Assembly (NCBI GenBank): GCA_937901805.1
Contig: CALDJI010000056.1
Location: forward strand, 1 to 25,373
Reading direction: 5' to 3'
Source of the DNA: an uncultured Clostridia bacterium
GTDB taxonomy: Bacteria > Bacillota > Clostridia > Oscillospirales > Ruminococcaceae
DNA: 25,373 nucleotides
How positions within the stretch are numbered: position 1 is the first letter of the stretch; each line of letters opens with the position of its first letter. A program made the position numbers and the translations under genes. Shown here piece after piece: positions 1-7,412 of this stretch. The notes below the pieces were generated by a model that saw only the letters and a program-made list of their open reading frames with translations, was not told where the DNA came from and did not search any database.

Positions 1-771
1 CCGGGTTTTCCCTGCCGACCAGCGTTCCAGCGAGCGATCCCTTCCGCCCCCGCCGAGCATTTCAAACATAAGTGCTCCCAGAGTAAAGACATTGCTGAGA
101 GAATCGATTGCAGCGCCTATCGTCTGTTCTTCCGGGGACTGTAAACGGGAAGAACCCCAGAATTTTCCCATGCGGTTTATGACCGGGCCTTTTTGAAAAA
201 AATCAATGTCACAGATATGCATCTGTTTTTTCCCAAAATCATACATCAAACTCCCATCGTAGAAATCCACTGCCGTATATCCCAGCCGCTCTGTATATAC
301 CAGAAAATCAACAGCTGTTTGTAAGGCAGAAAGTTTTTCCTCCAATGGGAGATGGGTAAAGCGGTAAAATGGGGAGTGAGGATCCGTATATTTTTCCCAA
401 CGGTCAAAGGTCCAATGGGCGTGCATACACTCCCCGTCTTCCCAGTCAAAAACCTGTGCGTATCCGCCGGCTGTAGGAAAACTGTCCAGCAGCCGGATGA
501 GGCCCGGAGCCTCTTTAAAATCCCGGTAGACCTGCGCCGAGGCTTTCAGCCGCTGGACAGCCATGGCGGGTTCGTCCGGGCATCGCTGCGTCCTTGCGCC
601 CGCGTATTTTACAAAATATCGGGTCTCTCCCTGTTCAATCCCAAAACAGAGATTCCCGGAATCCTGCTTATCAAAGACACAGAAAACCTTCCCAAATCTG
701 CGCAGCCAGGAGAAATCCTGTTCCTGCTCAAGAGAAAACACAATCCCATCCAGCACCATTTTCACTGACAA
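1..771 (-). CDS. Protein-kinase-like phosphotransferase, 3' end cut by window edge
   Basis: The frame is open from 771 to the window edge (257 codons, C-terminus missing). Kinase-fold landmarks appear in order: a beta-3-like lysine in YFVKYAG (K55), a catalytic-loop-like VDFYDG (D169), a DFG-like CDIDFF (D188/D190), an APE-like SPEE near 212, and a subdomain-IX-like IDSLSNVFTLG with MFEML after it. This order is that of a eukaryotic-type Ser/Thr kinase or a related small-molecule phosphotransferase; the substrate cannot be told. The start chosen is TTG at 771, because AGGAGG lies 7 nt upstream of it; ATG at 759 is the alternative but would have a spacer of about 19 nt. The gene lies downstream of a hairpin at 803-838, so its expression may be uncoupled from the GNAT gene further upstream. 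Family identification is fairly secure, role unknown. Confidence 0.75.
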   Translation of the reverse strand, partial: MSVKMVLDGIVFSLEQEQDFSWLRRFGKVFCVFDKQDSGNLCFGIEQGETRYFVKYAGARTQRCPDEPAMAVQRLKASAQVYRDFKEAPGLIRLLDSFPTAGGYAQVFDWEDGECMHAHWTFDRWEKYTDPHSPFYRFTHLPLEEKLSALQTAVDFLVYTERLGYTAVDFYDGSLMYDFGKKQMHICDIDFFQKGPVINRMGKFWGSSRLQSPEEQTIGAAIDSLSNVFTLGALMFEMLGGGGRDRSLERWSAGKTR

Positions 772-802
772 AGTTTTTCCTCCTCCCAAAAAACGCAAAC
801 AA

Positions 803-838
803 AAAGGCATACCCGCGTATTTACGCAGATATGCCTTT
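803..838 (-). terminator. Hairpin upstream of the kinase gene
   Basis: The arms AAAGGCATA (803-811) and TATGCCTTT (830-838) pair over 9 bp, and an inner GCGT/ACGC stem pairs across a symmetric internal loop. On the minus strand the 3' arm runs into TTTTTG. It most simply ends the GNAT transcript. It lies only about 16 bases before the kinase Shine-Dalgarno sequence, so it could also act as a leader attenuator if transcription starts near 838. Confidence 0.55.
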
Positions 839-842
839 CCAA

Positions 843-870
843 ATTGTATAAACAAAATAGTTCTATACAA
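843..870 (-). promoter_or_regulatory. Possible promoter for the kinase gene, overlapping a dyad
   Basis: On the minus strand TTGTAT (870-865) and TACAAT (848-843) are 16 nt apart. The same bases form an inverted repeat, TTGTATA/TATACAA, which could be an operator. Support is by motif only. Confidence 0.3.
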
Positions 871-1082
871 ATTAAGAAAACCGCCCCTGTTTTCCCGGCG
901 GACAGCATAGTCTCTGCATACGAAGTTTTTGCGCGGTAGCATTCCATTTTGCAGGGATACAATTCATCAACCAACCAAAATTCTTCCCATTGTATTTCAA
1001 CATCCTGTCCACCTGCCTTTCTGATTATTTTTTACAAATTCCTAATAACTATTGAGCAGACTACCATAAAAAGATAAGATTG

Positions 1083-1634
1083 TCAATCTTCTTTATGAAT
1101 TTTTTCCGTCTGTGTCACTGTCCCATCCCGGTTGATCCGATACACATTTAAAACGCCGTCCCAATCATCAAAAGTCAGCTGCTGGTACAGGAAAAAACCG
1201 GCTTTCAGGCAGCCCTTGCAGGAACCGATATTTTCTTCTACCACATAGGCTTCCAAATAATCCATTCCCAAGGTATGCAGGGCATACTCCCGGACACAGC
1301 AGAGGATCTGTGTGAGATAGCCTTTTCCCCAGCTGTCCGGTGCAAAAAAAGCGGTAATCGAATAGCCCGGTTCCTCTTTATTGTCTCTTTTCAGGACAAA
1401 CACCCCGACAAATTCCCCGGTTTCCCGCTGTTCCACAACATAAGGCAGCGCCAGATTCTGCTGTTGCTTTCTAAGATAATTTTTGATCATTTCCTCGGTC
1501 TCGGAGCTCTCCTCATGCCTGGAAAAATGCATATACTGGGCAACCATCTGTTCTTTTGTCAGCGCATACATATTTTCCTTGTCCTGCAGGGTCATCTGCC
1601 GAAGACAGAGATCTTTTGTCTGAAGCGGTTCCAT
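1083..1634 (-). CDS. GNAT family N-acetyltransferase
   Basis: A 183-residue protein with the RimJ/RimL-type GNAT layout: an N-terminal LRQMTLQD strand/helix, then GEFVGVFVLKR, then an acetyl-CoA loop-like segment DSWGKGYLTQIL, then the closing NIGSCKGCLKAGF typical of this family. It should transfer an acetyl group from acetyl-CoA to an amine; the acceptor is unknown. A longer frame is open back to 1889, but the start at 1634 is preferred. It has GGAGG 5 nt upstream, the GNAT domain begins right there, and a sigma-A promoter at 1702-1730 would lie inside the longer version. The longer version would also overlap the divergent gene at 1820. The gene is probably monocistronic. Confidence 0.8.
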   Translation of the reverse strand: MEPLQTKDLCLRQMTLQDKENMYALTKEQMVAQYMHFSRHEESSETEEMIKNYLRKQQQNLALPYVVEQRETGEFVGVFVLKRDNKEEPGYSITAFFAPDSWGKGYLTQILCCVREYALHTLGMDYLEAYVVEENIGSCKGCLKAGFFLYQQLTFDDWDGVLNVYRINRDGTVTQTEKIHKED

Positions 1635-1701
1635 CTGTTCCTCCATTCCGTCCACATCCATGATTTCAAAAGCATAGAAAGGACTGTCTCTTTTCCGTTC
1701 C

Positions 1702-1730
1702 AGTATATCCCTTATAACGGAACGTGGCAA
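1702..1730 (-). promoter_or_regulatory. Sigma-A promoter of the GNAT gene
   Basis: On the minus strand TTGCCA (-35, 1730-1725) and TATACT (-10, 1707-1702) are separated by exactly 17 nt. Transcription would start near 1695, giving a leader of about 60 nt to the start at 1634. Confidence 0.7.
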
Positions 1731-1773
1731 GATGGATTTTCTTGTGATTCCGGTATTCAAGGCTGCCTCTTTA

Positions 1774-1782
1774 TGATATACT
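1774..1782 (+). promoter_or_regulatory. Extended -10 promoter for the yfhO-like gene
   Basis: TGATATACT is an extended -10 element (TG-n-TATACT). The -35 region is weak, as is usual for extended -10 promoters. It lies about 38 bases before the TTG start at 1820 and is divergent to the GNAT promoter. Confidence 0.5.
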
Positions 1783-1819
1783 AATAAGGACAACCACCGA
1801 TAGAAAGGGGCGCATCCGT

Positions 1820-4331
1820 TTGCAGGTTTCTGCTTTACGACCGGAAAATAAAGACCATTACTGGAAAGTGTTTCTTTTTGCCACTGCAATGGCAGCAGTA
1901 ATTTTTCTCCCCTTTGTCATTTATGATCAGGGATATTTTTTGTTTTACGGGGATTTCAACGTCCAGCAGATCCCCTTTTATCAGCATGCCCATGACAGTG
2001 TCCTGAATGGAAATATTTTTTGGGACTGGCATACGGCATACGGACTTAGGAGTCAATTTTATTGGTTCTTACACCTTTTATCTGCTCACCAGCCCGTTTT
2101 TCTGGCTGACCCTGCTCTTTCCAAGCGGTGCAGTTCCCTATTTGATGGCCCCGTTGTTCGTTTTAAAATTCAGTATTGCCGCTGTCACCTCCTATGCCTA
2201 TATCCGGCGGTTTTGCAAAAACACAAATATGAGCCTGATTGGCGCGCTGCTCTATGCATTTTCCGGATTTAATGTCTACAATGTCTTCTTCAATCATTTT
2301 AACGATGTTACCGCTTTTTTCCCCCTGCTTCTTCTTGCACTGGAACTCGCTGTTGTAGAAAAAAAACGCGGAGTATTTGGCCTGATGGTCTTTTTCATGG
2401 CCTCCCTGAACTACTTCTTTTTTGCCGGACAGGTTGCGTTCCTAGTTCTCTATTTCTTTGCCCGCATGCTGATGGACAGAGAATTCCGTATCGATCTCCG
2501 TACTTTTCTCGGCCTTGCTATAGAATCGGTAGTGGGCGTTGGAATGGCCGCTGCCGTCTTGCTGCCCTCTTATCTCGCGATTGCAGACAACCCGCGCACC
2601 TTCAGCTATTTATCCGGGTTTAATTTCTGGCTGTATGGGAGGGAACAGAGATATCCCAATATTCTTGCCAGCCTTTTCTTCCCGCCGGATATTCCTGCCC
2701 GTCCAAACTTTTTCCCGGATGCAGATAACAAATGGGCTTCCCTATCCGCATATCTGCCCCTGTTCACCATGACCGGCGTCATCGCTTATATCAAGGCCAA
2801 ACCCAAACACGGGTTTACCAGGCTACTTGCTGTCTGTCTGTTTTTCGCTTTGATTCCGGGGCTAAATTCCGTCTTTTTCCTGCTTAACGGGGCATATTAT
2901 GCACGGTGGTTTTACATGCCGCTGCTGATTATGGCCACCATGACCGCCGTATCCCTCAATGAGCACACGGAGCATTTTTCTACAGGCATAAAATGGACGG
3001 CTGCCGCTGTGATATTCTTCACGATCATGGTCGGGTTCACCCCTACGGAAGTCGATGGGAAGGAAAAGATTGGACTGTACACCTATCCGGATCGGTTCTG
3101 GATTTATGTAGGGATTGCAGTGGTTTCCCTGGTTCTTGTTACTATGCTTATCCGGCTGTTCAAAAAGGAAAAACATCTGCTCTACCAATGTTCGCTGGTT
3201 GCCCTATGTTTTATTACTGTATTTTATTCCATTTATTTTATTGCCATAGGGAAAACACATTCTTATAACGACCAGTGGATTATTCAGACTGCCCTGCATG
3301 GGAAAGAACATATCAACCTAAACCGGGACACCTTTTACCGCACGGACGTCTATGAGGGAATGGACAATGAAGCAATGTTCTGGGGATTCCCTACTATCAA
3401 TGCTTTTCACTCGATTGTCCCTGCTTCCATTATGGAGTTCTACACCTCCATGGGAATTGAACGTTCGGTGGGTTCTCGGCCGGATCCGGCATATGCGGCC
3501 CTGCGCTCTTTGCTCAGCGTCAAATACTGCTTTGTAAACGAAGAAAAAGCAGAAGAGTATACGCCCATAGAGGGATTCACTTATTTTGACACCCAGAACG
3601 GATTTGATATCTATGAAAATCAGGCATATATCCCAATGGGCTTCACTTATGACTACTATATTACCCAAAGCGATTATGATGTCCTGACAGACAAGGCAAA
3701 AGCAAAGGCCATGCTGAAAGCGGTCCTGTTAGAGGATGGAGAAGAACAGAAAAACAGCGATATCCTGGATCATCTCCCTTCCAGTGAGCGCTCTGATATC
3801 CTGTTGGAATCCCATATCACCGCCGCTAAAGAGCGCGCTCTGACAAGCGCCCATTCCTTTGAAACGGACAGTCGGGGATTCACTGCAAAAATCAATTTGG
3901 AAGAAGAAAAACTGGTGTTTTTCTCCGTTCCCTACGAACAGGGATTTACAGCGACTGTCAACGGGGAACCGGCTGAAATTATCCCATGCAATGTCGGGTT
4001 TATGGCTGTGCGCTGCCCGGCAGGGCAAGACGTCACTATCCGCTTTGACTATATGACGCCGGGCTTAATCCCGGGATTATGGCTGAGCGGCGGATTTGCA
4101 GCGTTATTCCTGCTGTATCTGTTCTGGGTACGGTTGGATAAGAAGCGGCATCCGGATTACTACCAAAAGGAAGAATCCGGGCTGGAAGAAGAGGACTTTT
4201 TGAGTATCCAAAAAGTGATGGCCGCCGCATCTAAAAAAGGATCTTCCTCCATGCAAACGGATTCCTCGGATTCAAGCCAAATTCCCCATTTTGCCTCAAA
4301 AGAAGAGCCTCCTCATTTTTCAGATCGCTAA
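1820..4331 (+). pseudogene. YfhO family polytopic membrane protein, frame broken by 7-bp duplication
   Basis: Two overlapping frames make one YfhO-like protein. Frame one (from TTG 1820, AAGGGG 9 nt upstream) carries the first membrane segment, the GDFNVQQIPFYQ loop and FWDWHT. Frame two continues with DLGVNFIGSYTFYLLTSPFFW, about a dozen further membrane helices, and a soluble C-terminal part. Removing one copy of a 7-bp tandem repeat at 2028-2043 restores an 834-residue frame, a plausible size for the family. YfhO proteins are GT-C-type glycosyltransferase-like membrane proteins; in Bacillus one is linked to lipoteichoic acid glycosylation. As read, translation from 1820 ends at 2272. Only an internal ATG at 2007 opens the rest, so the product would lack the first helix and conserved loop. 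This may be a true pseudogene, a slippage switch or an assembly error. A strong terminator follows. Confidence 0.8.
2028..2043 (+). repeat. 7-bp tandem duplication inside the yfhO-like gene
   Basis: GGCATAC occurs twice in direct succession, followed by GG. One copy gives Trp-His-Thr-Asp-Leu-Gly, the expected conserved sequence; two copies shift the frame. Seven is not a multiple of three, so gain or loss of a unit toggles the reading frame. Confidence 0.85.
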
Positions 4332-4361
4332 AAAAAGCCTCCACTGGGTGGAGGCTTTTTT
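4331..4361 (+). terminator. Rho-independent terminator after the yfhO-like gene
   Basis: GCCTCCAC/GTGGAGGC forms an 8-bp stem with a 3-nt loop, flanked by A6 and T6. It begins right at the TAA stop codon. It could work in both directions. Confidence 0.9.
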
Positions 4362-4369
4362 CTTATTGA

Positions 4370-4432
4370 TTTTCTGAATTTACCAATCATATTCCCGGGA
4401 TGATATGGAAATACTATGAGTAAATCAGAAAA
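4370..4432 (+). promoter_or_regulatory. Long inverted repeat in the TSUP leader, ending at its ribosome site
   Basis: TTTTCTGAATTTAC (4370-4383) pairs with GTAAATCAGAAAA (4420-4432) over 13 bp with one bulged base. An inner ATCAT/ATGAT stem encloses CCCGGG. The 3' arm overlaps the first base of the AAGGA ribosome site (4432-4436). It could be an RNA leader hairpin gating translation, or a DNA operator. No convincing promoter is visible upstream of it, so the RNA reading is uncertain. Confidence 0.45.
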
Positions 4433-4444
4433 AGGAATGTGAGT

Positions 4445-4810
4445 ATGAAAAAAATCAGGCTTAAAAAATCAGCCCCCATCTTTATCGGCACGTTATGCGG
4501 AATCCTCAACGGGCTCTTTGGTGCCGGCGGCGGGATTGCAGCAGTCCCTCTTATCAAATGTGCAGATGTTCCTTTAAAAAAGGCGCATGCCACTTCTCTG
4601 GCTGTCATTCTTCCGGTTTCTCTTGTCAGTTCCATCGTCTATTTGATAAATGGGAGTGTACAGATCTCTGACGCTCTTCCCTATCTGCCGGGCGGACTTT
4701 TAGGCGCCATCATTGGGGCGTTTTCCATGTCCAGAATCTCTGGAAATCTGCTTAGAAAGGCGTTTGGGCTGTTTCTTATCTATGCAGCCGTCCGTCTGCT
4801 GCTCAAATGA
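4445..4810 (+). CDS. TSUP/TauE-type transporter, N-terminal half protein
   Basis: A 121-residue membrane protein with four likely helices and the glycine-rich GLFGAGGGIAAVPL motif of the sulfite exporter TauE/SafE (TSUP) family. TSUP proteins are usually about 250 residues and are built from two homologous halves; this gene encodes one half only. It should work in the membrane with the product of the next gene, exporting or importing a small anion such as a sulfur oxyanion or organic acid (substrate unknown). The ATG at 4445 is chosen because AAGGA lies 8 nt upstream; a GTG at 4439 would be too close to that site. Its TGA overlaps the next ATG by four bases. Confidence 0.85.
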   Translation: MKKIRLKKSAPIFIGTLCGILNGLFGAGGGIAAVPLIKCADVPLKKAHATSLAVILPVSLVSSIVYLINGSVQISDALPYLPGGLLGAIIGAFSMSRISGNLLRKAFGLFLIYAAVRLLLK

Positions 4811-5184
4811 CCAGTTTTCCCGTGATTTTTTTATCCAGCCTGATTGCCGGATTTGTCAGTTCCCTGGGGCTTGGAGGGGGCGGCATTCTGGTGCTCTATC
4901 TCTCCCTTTTTCTTGGAATGTCACAAACACAGGCGGGCGGAATCAACTTGATTTTTTTCCTGCCGATTGCAATTGTTTCCATTCTGATTCACCTGAAAAA
5001 TAAGCGTATCGACTACAAGCTGGCTCTTAAATGCGCTCCTTTTGGAATTGCAGGCGCAGTCGGAGGCTCACTGCTTGCCCACCATATTGATCCCACCTTG
5101 ATTGGAAAGGCTTTCGCCGTTTTCGTACTAATCCTCGGGGTTCGGGAACTGTTCTCCAAAAACCAAAAACCACAACAAAAATAG
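4807..5184 (+). CDS. TSUP/TauE-type transporter, C-terminal half protein
   Basis: A 125-residue membrane protein with four predicted helices. It repeats the family motif as SSLGLGGGGILVLYLSL, and a second conserved segment, APFGIAGAVGGSLLA, follows. It shares an ATGA overlap with the upstream half, and I see no ribosome site of its own, so translation is likely coupled to give equal amounts of the two halves. Together they equal one standard TSUP transporter. The C-terminus is a short basic tail ending in the stem of the terminator at 5179-5220, which contains the TAG stop. Confidence 0.85.
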   Translation: MTSFPVIFLSSLIAGFVSSLGLGGGGILVLYLSLFLGMSQTQAGGINLIFFLPIAIVSILIHLKNKRIDYKLALKCAPFGIAGAVGGSLLAHHIDPTLIGKAFAVFVLILGVRELFSKNQKPQQK

Positions 5185-5220
5185 GCTTGTATCCCATCCG
5201 CGTGGGATACAAGCCTATTT
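5179..5220. terminator. Bidirectional terminator between TSUP and ruvX operons
   Basis: An 18-bp perfect stem (5179-5196 with 5203-5220) encloses a 6-nt loop, with A-rich and T-rich flanks on both sides. It contains the stop codon of the plus-strand gene and lies just beyond the stop of the convergent ruvX gene. Confidence 0.9.
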
Positions 5221-5249
5221 CCCTTATCATTCGATAGGCTTTTCCATCT

Positions 5250-5684
5250 CTATTCTACCGTTTGCCCCGGATGGTTTTTCCGGAAATTGAGATAGCTTTC
5301 CAAAATCACAGTCGCCGCGACCGCATCCACTACTGCTTTGCGTTTTTTCCCGCGAGTATCCGTATCGTTTAAGTACTGGTGGGCAGTCACTGTTGTGCTC
5401 CGCTCATCCCATAGATGAACTGGGACTTCTACAAGTTCCGAAAGGGCTTTGGCAAAATCTGCGCACTTTTGCGCGCGCTCTCCCGCCGTGCCGTTCATAT
5501 TAAGCGGATGCCCCACCACGATCATCTGCGCCCCACATTTTCCAGCGGCCTCCGCCACCTTTTGCAGGACTTTTTGAAAATTATATTCATGGATAACCCC
5601 TGCTGGTGAAGCCAGGAATTCCATTTTATCGCACACAGCAAGTCCTGTCCGTGCATCTCCAAAATCTACCGCCATAATTTTCAT
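5250..5684 (-). CDS. ruvX: RuvX/YqgF RNase H-fold nuclease (putative Holliday junction resolvase)
   Basis: The 144-residue length is normal for the YqgF family. Signature segments are present: AVDFGDARTG near the N-terminus (acidic D7), VVGHPLNMNGT, the WDERSTT motif, and DAVAATVILESYL at the C-terminal end with a conserved acidic residue. Family members are RNase H-fold nucleases reported to act on branched DNA or in 16S rRNA 5' maturation; the cellular role differs between reports. GAGGAG lies about 6 nt before the ATG. It is the last gene of the minus-strand operon after sortase B and the histidine phosphatase, with an 11-nt gap. Confidence 0.92.
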   Translation of the reverse strand: MKIMAVDFGDARTGLAVCDKMEFLASPAGVIHEYNFQKVLQKVAEAAGKCGAQMIVVGHPLNMNGTAGERAQKCADFAKALSELVEVPVHLWDERSTTVTAHQYLNDTDTRGKKRKAVVDAVAATVILESYLNFRKNHPGQTVE

Positions 5685-5695
5685 ACAGTTCTCCT

Positions 5696-6337
5696 CTATA
5701 CAATTCCGCGGGGAATCTCATATTGCCGCGGCAAATGGGAAGCATCCCCCTCAAAGATTACTTTGGGATGAAATTCTCCATCAAAATCGACCCGTGAAAT
5801 TGCCGTATTCTGGCTACATCCGGACAGACAGACCTGTTCTACTCCCTGCCCATGTACAAAGCACATCAAGTTACAGATTGCGCATCCATGGGACACAAGG
5901 ACAATGGTCTTTCCTTCCTGTTTTTTGACCAAATCACAAAGAGCCGTCTGCATCCGCTGATAGACCTGCTGCATCTTTTCCCCATCGGGGGCTTCAAATA
6001 CTCCCGCATGATGTACCCAGTCCTGATATTGCCTGGGAAACTGCGCGGCGATTTCCTCATACCGTTTTCCCTGAAACGCCCCGCCGTCAATTTCAATCAA
6101 TCGCTCGTCTACAAACAAGGGGGCCTGACAGGCATCACAGATCGCCTGCGCCGTCTGCCGCGCACGTTCGAGCGGGCTGGAATAGACAGCGTGGATAGGA
6201 ATCCCTGCAAATCTTGCTGCAAGAGCCGGAAGCTGTTCCTTTCCCATATCAGACAGCCCAAAATTCAATCGGCCCTGAAAAATTTTTTCCAAATTTCCTG
6301 CCGACTGTGCATGACGAACCAAATATACTGTGGTCAT
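5696..6337 (-). CDS. Histidine phosphatase (phosphoglycerate mutase superfamily)
   Basis: A 213-residue cytosolic protein with the full superfamily active site: LVRHAQ (phospho-accepting H9), SSPLERARQTA (R58), the acidic residue in DERLIEID (about E82), and VSHG (H150). Members remove phosphate from phosphosugars, nucleotides or cofactor precursors; the annotation as phosphoglycerate mutase is often nominal. It lies 16 nt downstream of the sortase gene and just before ruvX, so all three are probably one transcript. The substrate cannot be predicted from sequence alone. Confidence 0.88.
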   Translation of the reverse strand: MTTVYLVRHAQSAGNLEKIFQGRLNFGLSDMGKEQLPALAARFAGIPIHAVYSSPLERARQTAQAICDACQAPLFVDERLIEIDGGAFQGKRYEEIAAQFPRQYQDWVHHAGVFEAPDGEKMQQVYQRMQTALCDLVKKQEGKTIVLVSHGCAICNLMCFVHGQGVEQVCLSGCSQNTAISRVDFDGEFHPKVIFEGDASHLPRQYEIPRGIV

Positions 6338-6353
6338 TCTCTGCTTTCCCTCT

Positions 6354-7124
6354 TTACTTTAAAATCTTCCTTGCATGGACGATATACCGTTCGTCATCCG
6401 TGCGGTTGGTGCAGGTGGACAGGGTAATAATGCTGTCATCTGTGGAAACATCCACCCCGGTATCATACTGGGACTGGGAGACAATCATATTCAGATAATC
6501 CCGATACGACTCATCATCGGAAAACTGATAGGTATACGTTTCCCCATAGGTATCCCGATAGTTTCCGGTCAGATAAAAGGAAAAGATCTCATATTCCACA
6601 TTTCCTTCTTCCGGCGTATTTAAATAGATAACCGGATGTTCCCGGTAAAACTCTTCGTCTGTATAGTGACGGAGATCGGCAAACATTTTTCCATTCTTAA
6701 TGTGATGTCCATAGATAATGGTATTCCTGTCAGAAAAATCCGCAGCGTTGCGGAAATCCAGAAAAATGCTTCCCGCAATATTAGTATTATGTTCAAAAGT
6801 ATGGGTTAGATAATAATTATTATCCCCAGTCTGCATGATTGGATAATTGATGGTGGTATCCGGCACTCGAATCCAGCCGACAATTTCATCGTTAATTTTG
6901 CGCAAACCCGGATAGTTCACTGAAAATTCTGAAGGTCCGCTTTCAACCGCTGTCTGACTGGTAAACTGTTCCAACCTGTCATATTCCTGTGAACCAGCGT
7001 TATACTCCAAAAAAATCTTGATCAGTTCATAGGCGGAAAAACAAAAAACCGCAATACAGATAATCAGTATCAGAGTGCGGACAATTCGACCGCCTGTTCT
7101 TTTTTTCTTCATAAAATCATACAC
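6354..7124 (-). CDS. srtB: Class B sortase, catalytically complete
   Basis: A 256-residue membrane-anchored transpeptidase. A basic N-terminus and one helix (about residues 14-39) precede the extracellular sortase domain. The catalytic triad is visible: His140 in YGHH, Cys238 in STCTN and Arg246 in DERYIV. YREHPVIYLNT is a typical class B segment. It should cleave a C-terminal sorting signal and attach the protein to peptidoglycan. No LPXTG- or NPQTN-like substrate gene is seen in the window. The start used is ATG at 7124; a second ATG at 7112 has a better-spaced GGAG. It heads an operon with a histidine phosphatase and ruvX. Compare the inactive sortase domain encoded at 10657-13299. Confidence 0.92.
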   Translation of the reverse strand: MYDFMKKKRTGGRIVRTLILIICIAVFCFSAYELIKIFLEYNAGSQEYDRLEQFTSQTAVESGPSEFSVNYPGLRKINDEIVGWIRVPDTTINYPIMQTGDNNYYLTHTFEHNTNIAGSIFLDFRNAADFSDRNTIIYGHHIKNGKMFADLRHYTDEEFYREHPVIYLNTPEEGNVEYEIFSFYLTGNYRDTYGETYTYQFSDDESYRDYLNMIVSQSQYDTGVDVSTDDSIITLSTCTNRTDDERYIVHARKILK

Positions 7125-7172
7125 TCCAAACTGAGTAAATGAGCATTCTCAAGTAGGTCATTTCCATACCTG

Positions 7173-7181
7173 ATTATAACA
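7173..7181 (-). promoter_or_regulatory. Extended -10 promoter, proximal, for the srtB operon
   Basis: On the minus strand TGTTATAAT is a perfect extended -10 element. The leader to the srtB start would be about 40 nt. Confidence 0.6.
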
Positions 7182-7300
7182 AGAGATTCTGAAAAAATGG
7201 AAAAACACTTGTAAATTTTCCAAGAGAGCGCAGATATTTTTTCGGATTTTCATTTTCTCTTTTTGGAAACTGTTAAAAGGTAGTCATTAGAGGAACTGAT

Positions 7301-7330
7301 ATTATATTTTACCATACTTTAAAGGTAAAA
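7301..7330 (-). promoter_or_regulatory. Possible distal promoter for the srtB operon with overlapping dyad
   Basis: On the minus strand TTTACC (7329-7324) and TATAAT (7306-7301) are 17 nt apart. The inverted repeat TTTTACC/GGTAAAA (7307-7313 with 7324-7330) overlaps the -35 and spacer, as a repressor site might. The rest of the 288-base gap (7125-7412) is AT-rich and has no gene I can support. Confidence 0.4.
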
Positions 7331-7412
7331 ACATCATTTTTTAGTCATAAACAAGCAGATAATAGTAAGCATCATAATTGTTTTGTGACTTAGCAAGCTT
7401 TGAAAGCCCGCA

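Larger units (their letters stand above)
772..1082. other. Intergenic spacer with dyads and doubtful short ORFs
   Basis: This 311-base stretch separates the GNAT and kinase genes. It holds the hairpin at 803-838, a possible promoter at 843-870 and two overlapping short minus-strand reading frames. One runs 1003-872 (43 codons, ATG start, AGGTGG 5 nt upstream). The other runs 974-762 (70 codons, TTG start) and ends on the kinase start region. Neither resembles a family I know and their codon patterns are not convincing, so neither is called as a gene. Confidence 0.4.

Noticed and set aside
1635..1889. N-terminal extension of the GNAT gene
   Set aside because: A promoter and a GGAGG site lie at the shorter start, the extension lacks family similarity, and it overlaps the divergent gene.
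5852..6427. 191-codon plus-strand frame
   Set aside because: It is antisense to the histidine phosphatase gene, whose active-site motifs are complete; there is no ribosome site.
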